Assembly (NCBI GenBank): GCA_009387755.1
Contig: GG697238.1
Coordinates: forward strand, 1 to 64,000
DNA length: 64,000 nucleotides
Reading direction: 5' to 3'
Source of the DNA: Candidatus Micrarchaeum acidiphilum ARMAN-2
GTDB lineage: Archaea > Micrarchaeota > Micrarchaeia > Micrarchaeales > Micrarchaeaceae
Part shown: piece by piece, positions 52,808-60,788 of the stretch
Layout: every line of letters starts with the position of its first letter
Position numbering within the stretch: the stretch's first letter is position 1
Notes under the pieces: generated by a model
What the model saw: only the letters and a program-made list of their open reading frames with translations
Databases searched by the model: none
What the model was told of the DNA's origin: nothing
Made by a program: the position numbers and the translations under genes

Positions 52808-53248
52808 ATGCAACCCAAAAAATACCAGTACCTAAACCACACCGCAGATGTATCCTTCATTGCATATGGAAGCAGCACAGAGGAGCTGTTTTCAAATTCC
52901 ATAGATGCGATGGCCGGCCTCATGCTCAATCCGCCTAAGCCAAGAAAGAAAGGTCCCAAATGCATAGAATTCTCTTTCACCGAATCGGCGCAGAGTCTTG
53001 AGAACCTGCTATGGTTTGTGCTCCAGCGCCTGTTGTCAGAGTCAGATTCCCGCGGCATGCTTCCAAAACAGGCAAAACACGTAAAAATACGCAAGTACGG
53101 CAAGGACATAAGAGCCGAATGCACCGTGCTGCTTGTCGAAAAAACGGAGTCTGATGCCTTCTTCGATGTAAAAGGCGTTTCACCTTCAAGCATGAAGATA
53201 ACAAGCCACGGAGATTCGTATAGTGTAGAGGTAATACTAGACGTTTAG
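52808..53248 (+). CDS. Archease (RtcB RNA-ligase cofactor)
   Basis: 146 residues. LNHTADVSFIAYG-x-STEELF at the start, and the C-terminal MKITSHGDSYSVEVILDV with the metal-binding acidic residues, match archease. It activates RtcB, which joins tRNA exon halves after intron removal. It ends 3 nt before the 3' end of an intron-containing tRNA gene on the other strand. Confidence 0.92.
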   Translation: MQPKKYQYLNHTADVSFIAYGSSTEELFSNSIDAMAGLMLNPPKPRKKGPKCIEFSFTESAQSLENLLWFVLQRLLSESDSRGMLPKQAKHVKIRKYGKDIRAECTVLLVEKTESDAFFDVKGVSPSSMKITSHGDSYSVEVILDV

Positions 53249-53250
53249 GA

Positions 53251-53334
53251 AGCCAGGTGGGGGATTTTCGCATTCGTGTCGAACCCCCTTACGCCGCTCT
53301 GCAGGCGGCTGCATAGCCATTCTGCCAACCTGGC
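53251..53334 (-). tRNA. tRNA-Cys(GCA) with a 13-nt intron in the T-loop
   Basis: 84 nt. The 7-bp acceptor stem (GCCAGGT with ACCTGGC) and discriminator U73 are followed by a 3-bp D stem, a perfect 5-bp anticodon stem (GCCGC/GCGGC) and the loop CTGCAGA with anticodon GCA. A 4-nt variable loop and a GGGGG/CCCCC T stem complete it. U73 and GCA are the tRNA-Cys identity elements. The T-loop is 20 nt instead of 7; removing 13 nt restores TTCGACT and a 71-nt tRNA. CCA is not encoded. A TATA element lies 27 nt upstream. Confidence 0.9.
53265..53277 (-). other. 13-nt bulge-helix-bulge intron at tRNA position 59/60
   Basis: Inside the T-loop, TTCG pairs with CGAA as the 4-bp central helix. It is flanked by a 3-nt bulge ACA on the 5' side and AAT on the 3' side, with the T stem as outer helix. 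Cutting after the second nucleotide of each bulge releases ACGAATGCGAAAA. This is a textbook archaeal splicing motif, at an unusual site and near the smallest known size. Confidence 0.82.
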
Positions 53335-53360
53335 TTGCAAGTTAATTTCTATTGAACTAA

Positions 53361-53370
53361 TTTATATTTT
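53361..53370 (-). promoter_or_regulatory. TATA element for tRNA-Cys, possibly shared with the divergent CBS gene
   Basis: On the minus strand AAAATATAAA ends 27 nt before the tRNA 5' end, the expected archaeal spacing. Read forward, the same A/T block lies about 40-49 nt before the ATG at 53410. Confidence 0.55.
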
Positions 53371-53409
53371 TATCTAACAAATACGCTATGTAATTCAAAC
53401 GGTGTAACG

Positions 53410-54546
53410 ATGAGCCAAAAATATAACGGCATACCTGACGAACTCGTGACAAAGGTACCAGCATTCGACATAGGCGAAAGGCTGGCAAATATAATTCCCG
53501 CCATTCAAAAATACGATGCTGTGCTGGTTAGCAAGGACAATAAGCCATATGGGATAATAGATGACAAGACACTTTTCTCAAAAAGGTTCAGACTCAAATT
53601 CGACAAGAATGAGACGATAAAGAAATACGCCAGAGTCGTGCCAAAGATAACTGACAGCACATCCATAGACGATGCGATGATATATTTCTATAAGACCCGG
53701 GTTAAGGGGCTTCCATATGTAAAAGACGGAAAGCTGAGGGGCATGCTTAAGCGGGAAACCATACTGAAGGTGATGCTTTCCACAGGTCTTGCCGTCGGAG
53801 ACAAGGTAAGCTCTATAATGACGTCCCCTGCGCTGGCGGTCGATGCAAATGCAAACCTGGCGCAGGCAAAAGCGGCAATGGACAAAAACAAGGTAAGCAG
53901 GCTGCTTGTCCTAGAAAACAACAAGTTTATGGGTATAATCACCAAGAGCGACATAATAAATTTTACGACAAAAGGAAACGAAAAGCTTCCAGAACTGAAG
54001 ACCAAAACGTACGCGCCTGCGAATGTGCCCATCTCAAGCATAGTCAACAAAAATCCGGTGGTGATAAGCAGCAATGCCGAGATACCTGATGCCATAAGGA
54101 TGCTTGTCGAGAACGGGGTTTCGTCTCTCGTGGTTTTAAACAGGCAAGTTCCGGTAGGCATAGTCACAGCTACCGACATCCTAGAGCGCAGCATATCAAA
54201 CAGGAGGGTCGACCAGAACAGCATAATAATAACGGGGCTGGACCAGTACACATACCAGTACGAAGACGAAATCAAAGAGGAAGTGAAGAACTTTGTGGCA
54301 AAGGTCAACAAGCTAAGAGGATTCGGAATAAACTATATAACGCTGCGCGTGAAACGGATAAAATCCGATACCTACGAGATAAAGGCCAGGGTGTCCTATG
54401 GAAGGTCCAAGATGATAAGCATACAGGCATCCGACTACCTGCTTGATAAGACCCTTTCAAAACTGTTAAAAAACCTGCGTGACGAAATCATACAGAAGAA
54501 AGAAAAGTCAACAAGCCAAACTGGCAATTACGCATATGTTGATTGA
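53410..54546 (+). CDS. Four-CBS-domain protein with C-terminal hibernation-factor-like domain
   Basis: 378 residues with a GGTGTAACG ribosome binding site. Four CBS motifs in two tandem pairs occupy about 1-270 (clear ends GIIDDKTLF, GMLKRETI, GIITKSDII, GIVTATDIL), which usually bind adenosyl ligands. Residues about 283-360 form a strand/helix domain (EEVKNFVAKVNKLRG, ITLRVKRIKSDTYEIKARVSYG) resembling the RaiA/HPF ribosome-hibernation fold. An energy-sensing ribosome or RNA-binding factor is plausible; the last-domain call is by pattern only. Confidence 0.75.
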   Translation: MSQKYNGIPDELVTKVPAFDIGERLANIIPAIQKYDAVLVSKDNKPYGIIDDKTLFSKRFRLKFDKNETIKKYARVVPKITDSTSIDDAMIYFYKTRVKGLPYVKDGKLRGMLKRETILKVMLSTGLAVGDKVSSIMTSPALAVDANANLAQAKAAMDKNKVSRLLVLENNKFMGIITKSDIINFTTKGNEKLPELKTKTYAPANVPISSIVNKNPVVISSNAEIPDAIRMLVENGVSSLVVLNRQVPVGIVTATDILERSISNRRVDQNSIIITGLDQYTYQYEDEIKEEVKNFVAKVNKLRGFGINYITLRVKRIKSDTYEIKARVSYGRSKMISIQASDYLLDKTLSKLLKNLRDEIIQKKEKSTSQTGNYAYVD

Positions 54547-54558
54547 AGGCTAAAGCGG

Positions 54559-55041
54559 ATGCATGAAATGGCTGCCAAAAAAAACGAAAAGAAAGGCCAA
54601 TCAAGCCTTGAGCTTCTAGTTACACTGTCATTCGGGCTCATAATACTGCTGCCCATAGTGGTCCTTGCCTTTATCCAGATAGCAGCTTCCTCGTCAACGC
54701 TTGCAACGACAGAGGCGCAGGAATCCGCAAGCAAACTGGCAAACATAGCCCTGTCCGTGGGCAGCCAGGGATATCCTGCCCGGCAGCTTACCTTGATACA
54801 AATGCCTCCTGACGTGTACACCATATACGTCGGCAACATAAATAATACAATGGGCCACGAGATAATATTCATAGTGAGAACCAATGCGGGAAACAGCTAC
54901 GTCACTGCGTACACTCCGATAAACATAAGCGGCAACATCGGCAGCATAACCAACCCGGGCACATATCTGGTAAACATCAGCGCCGAAAATTCGTGCCCTT
55001 CGGCTCCGGCATATCCGTGCGTATACATCTCGCCATCATGA
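54559..55041 (+). CDS. Type IV pilin-like protein with class III-type signal peptide
   Basis: 160 residues. KKGQSSLELL near 12-20 followed by a 20-residue hydrophobic helix is a class III (prepilin-type) signal with the conserved Gln and Glu. The head of about 115 residues is beta-rich, with Asn-x-Ser/Thr sites and two Cys near the end. It probably assembles into a surface filament. It follows the CBS gene by 12 nt. The 229 nt after it, to thrS, contain only AT-rich promoter-like sequence. Confidence 0.8.
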   Translation: MHEMAAKKNEKKGQSSLELLVTLSFGLIILLPIVVLAFIQIAASSSTLATTEAQESASKLANIALSVGSQGYPARQLTLIQMPPDVYTIYVGNINNTMGHEIIFIVRTNAGNSYVTAYTPINISGNIGSITNPGTYLVNISAENSCPSAPAYPCVYISPS

Positions 55042-55270
55042 TGCACCTGCACAAAAGGTTTAAATAACAGGTCATGCCGAAAGTCCTATACGGTGAAACT
55101 TATGCGCGGCGGTCAATTCCAAACAGCAACATACAGATAGCTTTTCCGGCGCCCAAATTGGCGGCCGCACCATGGTCTGCTTTTAAAATTGTCAGAATCC
55201 GCAGCGCAGCAACCAAGCGCTTTTATAGATATTTACGTTTAAAACATTTTGAATTTATTGCGGTGTAAAG

Positions 55271-56953
55271 ATGAAAATGCTTCAGCTTGATGCGGAATAC
55301 ATGGAATACGAACTGGTAAAGCCCGAATCTAAAATATACGAGAAATCCGATAAAAAATCCGAAAGGGTGGAGAACGCACTTGTTCTGCTTGTTTCCATAG
55401 AGGATTCGGATAACTCTGATATCGTTGGAAAGGCTGCGGCAGAAGCCGTAGAATTCGCCCAGAAGCAAAAGATAAAGGACATAGTCGCATATCCGTTTGC
55501 GCATCTGAGCGACAGGCTTGCAGATCCGAATAAGGCCCTGGAGCTTATTGTCAAGCTTCGAAAAGATCTGGAGCACGACGGTCTAAAAGTGCATTCGGCT
55601 CCGTTCGGATGGAACAAAAAATGGGACATAAAGATAAAGGGGCATCCCCTGGCAGAGCAGTCAAGGAGCTACGGTGCGGCTACGGCACAGCAGCAGAAGC
55701 GCCCCCGCAAGGTAGACCTGTCAATAGTCAAAAAAAGCGAGTGGACTGGCTTGCCCGAAAGAGATCACAGGAGCATAGGCGAATCACTTGACTTATACAG
55801 CTTCCAGGAGGTTTCCCCGTCAATGGTGTACTGGCACCCGAACGGCCGCATAATATACCAGCAACTAATAGAATTCATGCGTGGCATGGAGCGCCTTTAC
55901 GACTACAAGGAAATAAGCACTCCTGCCCTGGCAAACATTGCACTATGGCACGTGAGCGGTCACATAGACTATTACAAGGACAACATGTTCATAATAGACG
56001 ACGGCTCCAGCGAATTCGGCCTCAAGCCCATGAACTGCCCGTCAACCATACTCATATACAAATCAAGGCGCTGGAGCTACAAGGAGCTGCCGTTCAGGAC
56101 CGCAATATTCGATAAGCTGTACAGGAGAGAAGTCAGCGGCGCCCTAAGCGGCCTATTCCGAGTCCAGGAGCTGACCCAGGACGACGGGCATATATTCGTC
56201 AGCGCCGAAGGCGTGGAGAAGGAAATCACGCTGCTGCTTGAGCTTGTAAAAAGGGTTTACGGTGTGTTCGGGCTAAAGTACTATGCAAAACTCTCTACCA
56301 TGCCAGATGAGCATCTTGGAGACGAGGAACTCTGGGACAAGGCGACCGAATCCATAAAAAGGGCCCTAGAAACCAACGGCATGAAGTACGAGATAAAGGA
56401 AAAGGAGGGCGCATTCTACGGTCCAAAAATAGACTTCGATATAGAGGATTCGCAGGGCAGGCTCTGGCAATGTGCTACGATACAGCTGGACTACCAGCTT
56501 CCGAAGCGCTTCGGCATAGTGTACACTGGCGAGGACGGCAAAGAGCACACCCCGGTTATAATACACCGCGCCATTCTCGGCTCAATAGAGAGGTTCGTCG
56601 GGATACTGGTCGAGCACTATCAGGGAAAACTGCCGCTATGGCTGTCCCCTGTCCAGGCGCGTGTGATATCCATATCTGAAGAAAACAACTCCTATGCAGA
56701 ATCGGTATTTGAGAAAATAAAGCTTGAAGGCATCCGTGCAGAGATGGATGGCTCTGACCACACTCTCGAATACAAGATTAGGTCCGCGCAGATGCAGAAA
56801 ATACCTTACATTGTAGTAATAGGCAATCGCGAGCGTGAAAAAGGGTCTATATCAGTGAGGATGCGCTCCGGCAAGCAGGAGAACGGAATAAAACTTGAAC
56901 CTCTCCTGGAATCCATCAAAAAGGAGATTTCGGCAAGGACTGCAGCAGAGTAA
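55271..56953 (+). CDS. thrS: Threonyl-tRNA synthetase
   Basis: 560 residues with a GGTGTAAAG ribosome binding site. The N-terminal 140 residues are the archaeal D-Tyr-tRNA-deacylase-like editing domain, followed by class II motifs: the HPNGRIIYQQLIEF region near 195, RREVSGALSGLFRVQELTQDDGH near 285-310, and the zinc/active-site Cys in LKPMNCPST near 255. The C-terminal anticodon domain ends normally. It charges and proofreads tRNA-Thr. It converges on nmd3 with 4 nt between stops. Confidence 0.95.
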   Translation: MKMLQLDAEYMEYELVKPESKIYEKSDKKSERVENALVLLVSIEDSDNSDIVGKAAAEAVEFAQKQKIKDIVAYPFAHLSDRLADPNKALELIVKLRKDLEHDGLKVHSAPFGWNKKWDIKIKGHPLAEQSRSYGAATAQQQKRPRKVDLSIVKKSEWTGLPERDHRSIGESLDLYSFQEVSPSMVYWHPNGRIIYQQLIEFMRGMERLYDYKEISTPALANIALWHVSGHIDYYKDNMFIIDDGSSEFGLKPMNCPSTILIYKSRRWSYKELPFRTAIFDKLYRREVSGALSGLFRVQELTQDDGHIFVSAEGVEKEITLLLELVKRVYGVFGLKYYAKLSTMPDEHLGDEELWDKATESIKRALETNGMKYEIKEKEGAFYGPKIDFDIEDSQGRLWQCATIQLDYQLPKRFGIVYTGEDGKEHTPVIIHRAILGSIERFVGILVEHYQGKLPLWLSPVQARVISISEENNSYAESVFEKIKLEGIRAEMDGSDHTLEYKIRSAQMQKIPYIVVIGNREREKGSISVRMRSGKQENGIKLEPLLESIKKEISARTAAE

Positions 56954-56957
56954 GCCG

Positions 56958-57611
56958 TTATTCGAGCCTGAGGAAGTATATGGTGCGGTACACCTTTTTG
57001 CCTTTCTTGATCCCGTATAGTTCATAGGACTGCTTCGTCCTGTACCTTTTGTTTTTTTCAAAAAATTCGCCAATTATTTTCTTGTCTCCGAAGTACACAT
57101 CATAACCATCGCCATTTTCCTCCATCTTTGACACAAATCCGCCGCGCCGGGAGTTGTATCTGTAAATCTTGCTCATAAAACTTTCGACTCTTTCCTTCTG
57201 CCCCCTGATCTGTATTATCGCCTCGTAATATCCGGATTTCTGCCTGTAGCATTTCATGCAGAGGGACTTGGCAAACCTGACCCTTATCTCCTTTTCGAAG
57301 GTTCCATGCTGACCGCCTAGGTCACAGTCAAACTTGACCAGTGCAATATTCCTTCCGCGATCGAATGAAACGAGATACAGCTTGCAATCCTTGATGTGTA
57401 GTGCACCAACTATCGCCCTTTCAAGCGCGCCTTCATCGGCATCTTCATAATCCCTGCCAACCTTTATCCTTTTGCATTCCTTGCATTCTGTCACGACTAT
57501 GCTGTCGGCTATTCTGTCACGTATATTTTTCGTGGCGCATATCTCGCAGAACTCTCCGACGAAATTGACTTCCTGGCTCGACCTATTGCAAATCGGGCAA
57601 TATTTTATTAT
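56958..57611 (-). CDS. nmd3: Nmd3-like 50S assembly factor, apparently starting at ATA
   Basis: 217 residues if started at ATA 57611. The N-terminal zinc domain has CPIC near 7-10 and CEIC near 26-29, later CKEC and CMKCY, then the Nmd3 body (YYEAIIQIRG, FVSKMEENGDGYDVYFGDKK, SYELYGIKKGKKVYR). The only ATG/GTG/TTG in frame is a GTG at 57494, which would delete the first two zinc-binding pairs. A GGTGTAAAA ribosome binding site, identical to that of the pilin gene at 33054, stands directly before ATA 57611. Archaeal Nmd3 binds the large ribosomal subunit. The protein is shorter than the usual 300+ residues. Confidence 0.78.
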   Translation of the reverse strand: MIKYCPICNRSSQEVNFVGEFCEICATKNIRDRIADSIVVTECKECKRIKVGRDYEDADEGALERAIVGALHIKDCKLYLVSFDRGRNIALVKFDCDLGGQHGTFEKEIRVRFAKSLCMKCYRQKSGYYEAIIQIRGQKERVESFMSKIYRYNSRRGGFVSKMEENGDGYDVYFGDKKIIGEFFEKNKRYRTKQSYELYGIKKGKKVYRTIYFLRLE

Positions 57612-57619
57612 TTTTACAC

Positions 57620-59197
57620 CTAGCCAAAATGTTTGCTTATCAAGGCGCCATACGCAGGCCTTGTTATGAATATGCCCATCAAGGCTCCGATTATAGTTGA
57701 TTCAGAGAACCCTATTATACTTACCAGCGAAGTAGAGAAAAGCAGAGGCAGCATCGCTACTACCAGCAACGCAGCATCCGCCCACACGATATAGAATGCG
57801 TTTCCAAGGAGCAGTTTTGTTGAGCTTCCTGCAGTCCTTTTTATGAGCACCTCGTCAGTTATTATTATCTGTGCGTCGACCCCGGTTCCCACAACCGCTA
57901 TCATTCCGGCAACAGCCGCAAGGTCTATCGTTCCTATGAGCCCTATAATCGACACTATTATGAAAAGTTCCATCAGGGTTGTCATGAGTATCGGTATAAC
58001 CAAAAACTTTTTCCTGTACCTTATGGTTATGAATAGGGATACGAAAACCACAGCCATTATTAGCGCTATCAGGCTCACTTCGAGCGAGCCCTTCCCTAGC
58101 GTGGGCGAAACAAGAGTTGGCGTACCTACTATTACGCCTACAGGCAGGGCTCCCCCGCTCAGTATGCTGGCAATAGTCTTAGACTGATTATCTGCATAGT
58201 TAACCATCTGTGCCCTAGGCACCGTCGTAGGCACAACACCAGATATCTCATAGCTGTCGCTTACATTGCCGTTGGTTATTGATGGGTTCAATATCGGAGC
58301 AGAGAGCAATCCTACCATCGGCCATTCCTCAAGGGTCTGCGTGTCTAATCCAGTAGTCTCATACAAGGGCGTCATATTAGACGTGCTCTCCAAATGAACG
58401 GTGTAGTTTCCTGCCTTAAGGAATGCTATGAGCGCCTTTGGCAGATTGTAGCTTGCAAATATGTTCTTGTACTGCGGATTTTTCTCGAGGAATGACTCGG
58501 CTGCACTCACACTTGCATTATTGTTTGATACAGTGACTATGGGTATGGTATCATTGCGAGCCGCCATTGTAAGTACTTGCTTTATATCTGCAAGCTGGGT
58601 GGAAGGAGTTATCGTGGTATTTATGTTCAGTATGGAAGAATTCATCAATATCGCAGCGCCTACAGGCCTGTCCAAGAACATGTACAACGGCTTGTTAGCC
58701 GCCCCGAATACAACTTTTGCGAATTTATTTGCCCCTGCCTGCGTAACATAAAATGTTACTGCCCACTGGACGCTATTGTTGACCGTTGTCGGAGGTACTA
58801 TTCCTATGCTGCTGTGCAATATGCTGCTGCCGTTAAGCGCGACCTTCCCGTTAACCACGCCCTCAAAGATTCCCTGGCTGTCTATTACGGATATCGTGCT
58901 GTTTATCTCCGACGCTGAAACCGTTGGTATTACTACATAAACGTTCGAATTTCCTATTCCTTCCACGGTGACTTGCTTCAGACCGAAGGTCGACACTCTC
59001 TGGTCCAGTGCAGATACTAGCGTGCTCATGGCGGTGGCGTTCAAAGGCCTGTCAAGCGTGAGCGGTATCTGCGTTCCACCGACAAACTCTATTCCGAAAT
59101 GGATTCCGAAATGAACGTCAAGCAGTATCAGTATTACGGCTATGGCTATTAGGGAGGCTATCCGTCTATCCTTTATATATTCTGTCAGCTTTGCCAT
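57620..59197 (-). CDS. secD: Protein translocase subunit SecD
   Basis: 525 residues. A first membrane helix (about 15-33) with FVGGTQIPL nearby, a large exported P1 region, and five membrane helices near 365-520 with the conserved GTGVDAQIIITDE segment are present. With SecF it helps release exported proteins using the ion gradient. Its start overlaps secF by 13 nt. Confidence 0.93.
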   Translation of the reverse strand: MAKLTEYIKDRRIASLIAIAVILILLDVHFGIHFGIEFVGGTQIPLTLDRPLNATAMSTLVSALDQRVSTFGLKQVTVEGIGNSNVYVVIPTVSASEINSTISVIDSQGIFEGVVNGKVALNGSSILHSSIGIVPPTTVNNSVQWAVTFYVTQAGANKFAKVVFGAANKPLYMFLDRPVGAAILMNSSILNINTTITPSTQLADIKQVLTMAARNDTIPIVTVSNNNASVSAAESFLEKNPQYKNIFASYNLPKALIAFLKAGNYTVHLESTSNMTPLYETTGLDTQTLEEWPMVGLLSAPILNPSITNGNVSDSYEISGVVPTTVPRAQMVNYADNQSKTIASILSGGALPVGVIVGTPTLVSPTLGKGSLEVSLIALIMAVVFVSLFITIRYRKKFLVIPILMTTLMELFIIVSIIGLIGTIDLAAVAGMIAVVGTGVDAQIIITDEVLIKRTAGSSTKLLLGNAFYIVWADAALLVVAMLPLLFSTSLVSIIGFSESTIIGALMGIFITRPAYGALISKHFG

Positions 59198-60372
59198 CTT
59201 GCTTCACGCTTCTTTTTATACCAAACAACCATAACCGTGTTGCCGAACCACGTTGTAAATATGTCCGCTATCAATCCGAACAGTACCACTCCAGATATTT
59301 CAATATATGTTGGTATGAAAAATAAATATGATACAATAAAGAGTGTCAAGAATGAGACTATTGCGGCGCCGGTCATTGTTACGCCGGTCTTCATTGTTTC
59401 CATGGCCCTGGTGCTCGCTGTCCCCTCGCTTCTTTTTATTACCCTTATCGAAGATAGCATGTCGGTGTCTATTGAATAGCCTATGAGCATGAGCAACCCT
59501 CCGACAGAGGCAACCCCCAGCGGTATGCCGAACGCACCCATTGCCCCGAGCGCAACTATTATGTCGTTTGCAGCGCCGAATATCACGGCCAATGAAGGTA
59601 TCGGCGTCCTAAAAATAAAGAACACAGATATCGCTACAAGTATGAATGCGACTATTATTATTGTCCTTACCTGACTCAAGAAAAATGCACCCAGGGTCGG
59701 GGTTACATCATTATACGAATATGCGGTAAATGGAACGTATTTGTGTATTTCTGACAATATGTAACTTTCATAGTTAGCTGCGGCTGACTTGGAAATCGCC
59801 TGGGCTGTGGAAAACATCGAAGTAATGTTGCTGGAATTGTAAGCCGGTGTGCTGTTGAGTAGCGGCCTTAGGTTTGCTACTTCTGCTGCAAGCTCTGTTT
59901 GCATCGCAGCAACATCCCTGCTCATGTTGGCCTGCTCAGAATTTATTGCTGTCACGAGGCTCGAGTTGCCCGGCTGAGCCTTGAGCTGGCTCTGCGCGAT
60001 GGCCAGCCCGGCGGTTGCGTTCGAGTAGTTCGAATTTATCGAATATATTGCCAAAAGGTTCTGCGATGCGTCCGATATGCTCTTGTTGGCCGGCATCGTT
60101 ATAGAGAGGTGGTAGACGCCGTTAAGGTACGAACTCACTATGCTAGTATGCGGGACAACTGTATCAAGGTCTGCAGTCAGGGTGCTCACGCTTATATTGG
60201 ACGTGGTGCTTATCTGTACGCCAACCCCTCCAGCTAGGGACGAATCAAGCTGTATCTTAGGTATGAAAAAAAGGCTTACCAAAAGCAGGGCTATCGGCAG
60301 CAGTACAAAGAGCTTGTAATTCTTATACTCGTACAAATTTTGAACCATAGCGACCTTCCAATCAAATTGCAT
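59185..60372 (-). CDS. secF: Protein translocase subunit SecF
   Basis: 395 residues. One N-terminal membrane helix, an exported domain of about 210 residues and five membrane helices, with GYSIDTDMLSSIRV and RAMETMKTGVTMT segments near 295-335, are typical of archaeal SecF. The exported domain contains a longer-than-usual helical insert around 105-190. It is the first gene of the secFD pair. Confidence 0.92.
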   Translation of the reverse strand: MQFDWKVAMVQNLYEYKNYKLFVLLPIALLLVSLFFIPKIQLDSSLAGGVGVQISTTSNISVSTLTADLDTVVPHTSIVSSYLNGVYHLSITMPANKSISDASQNLLAIYSINSNYSNATAGLAIAQSQLKAQPGNSSLVTAINSEQANMSRDVAAMQTELAAEVANLRPLLNSTPAYNSSNITSMFSTAQAISKSAAANYESYILSEIHKYVPFTAYSYNDVTPTLGAFFLSQVRTIIIVAFILVAISVFFIFRTPIPSLAVIFGAANDIIVALGAMGAFGIPLGVASVGGLLMLIGYSIDTDMLSSIRVIKRSEGTASTRAMETMKTGVTMTGAAIVSFLTLFIVSYLFFIPTYIEISGVVLFGLIADIFTTWFGNTVMVVWYKKKREARWQS

Positions 60373-60464
60373 CTAACGTTATTCTAAATGTGCATGCCAT
60401 AATAAAAAGGAAATGGCATCCGCGCAAAAGAAACCGTAAACAATAAAAAACAAAAAATAAAGAA

Positions 60465-60743
60465 TTACGCGTATCTCTTCATCAGCTTCAGGTGCAGTGC
60501 ACTGCTGAATCCGTATACCAGCAGAAACAGCGCCAGGGATATTATGCTAAGGCCGAAAAACGCCCCGAAATTAACCGAAGACGCCTGTGAAAATGAATAC
60601 AGCATGGATCCCACAAGCAGCAAATACACTGCCCAGTATATGGATCTGAAGATTGTCCATCCCGAATGCCTTTCGTTGTAATGCAGTCTCCTAGCGTACT
60701 CTAGGCTCGGATCTATAACAACTGTCATTTTTTTCTCAGCCAT
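60465..60743 (-). CDS. Small double-TM protein
   Basis: 92 residues with two membrane helices (about 33-51 and 60-82), a polar N-terminus and a basic C-terminus. It sits alone between secF and thiI on the same strand. Function unknown. Confidence 0.55.
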   Translation of the reverse strand: MAEKKMTVVIDPSLEYARRLHYNERHSGWTIFRSIYWAVYLLLVGSMLYSFSQASSVNFGAFFGLSIISLALFLLVYGFSSALHLKLMKRYA

Positions 60744-60788
60744 GAAATCACTTGCTAACTACTATTGACATGAAAAGTATTTAAAAAT

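Noticed and set aside
53251..53334. Reading the GCCAGGT...ACCTGGC inverted repeat as a terminator or transposon end
   Set aside because: The intervening sequence folds into a full tRNA-Cys with D, anticodon and T stems, which explains the repeat completely.
55074..55268. 64-residue forward ORF between the pilin-like gene and thrS
   Set aside because: It runs through two TATA-like blocks needed for thrS, its composition is unlike its neighbours, and a TATA run ends only a few nt before its ATG. I treat the 229-nt gap as promoter region.
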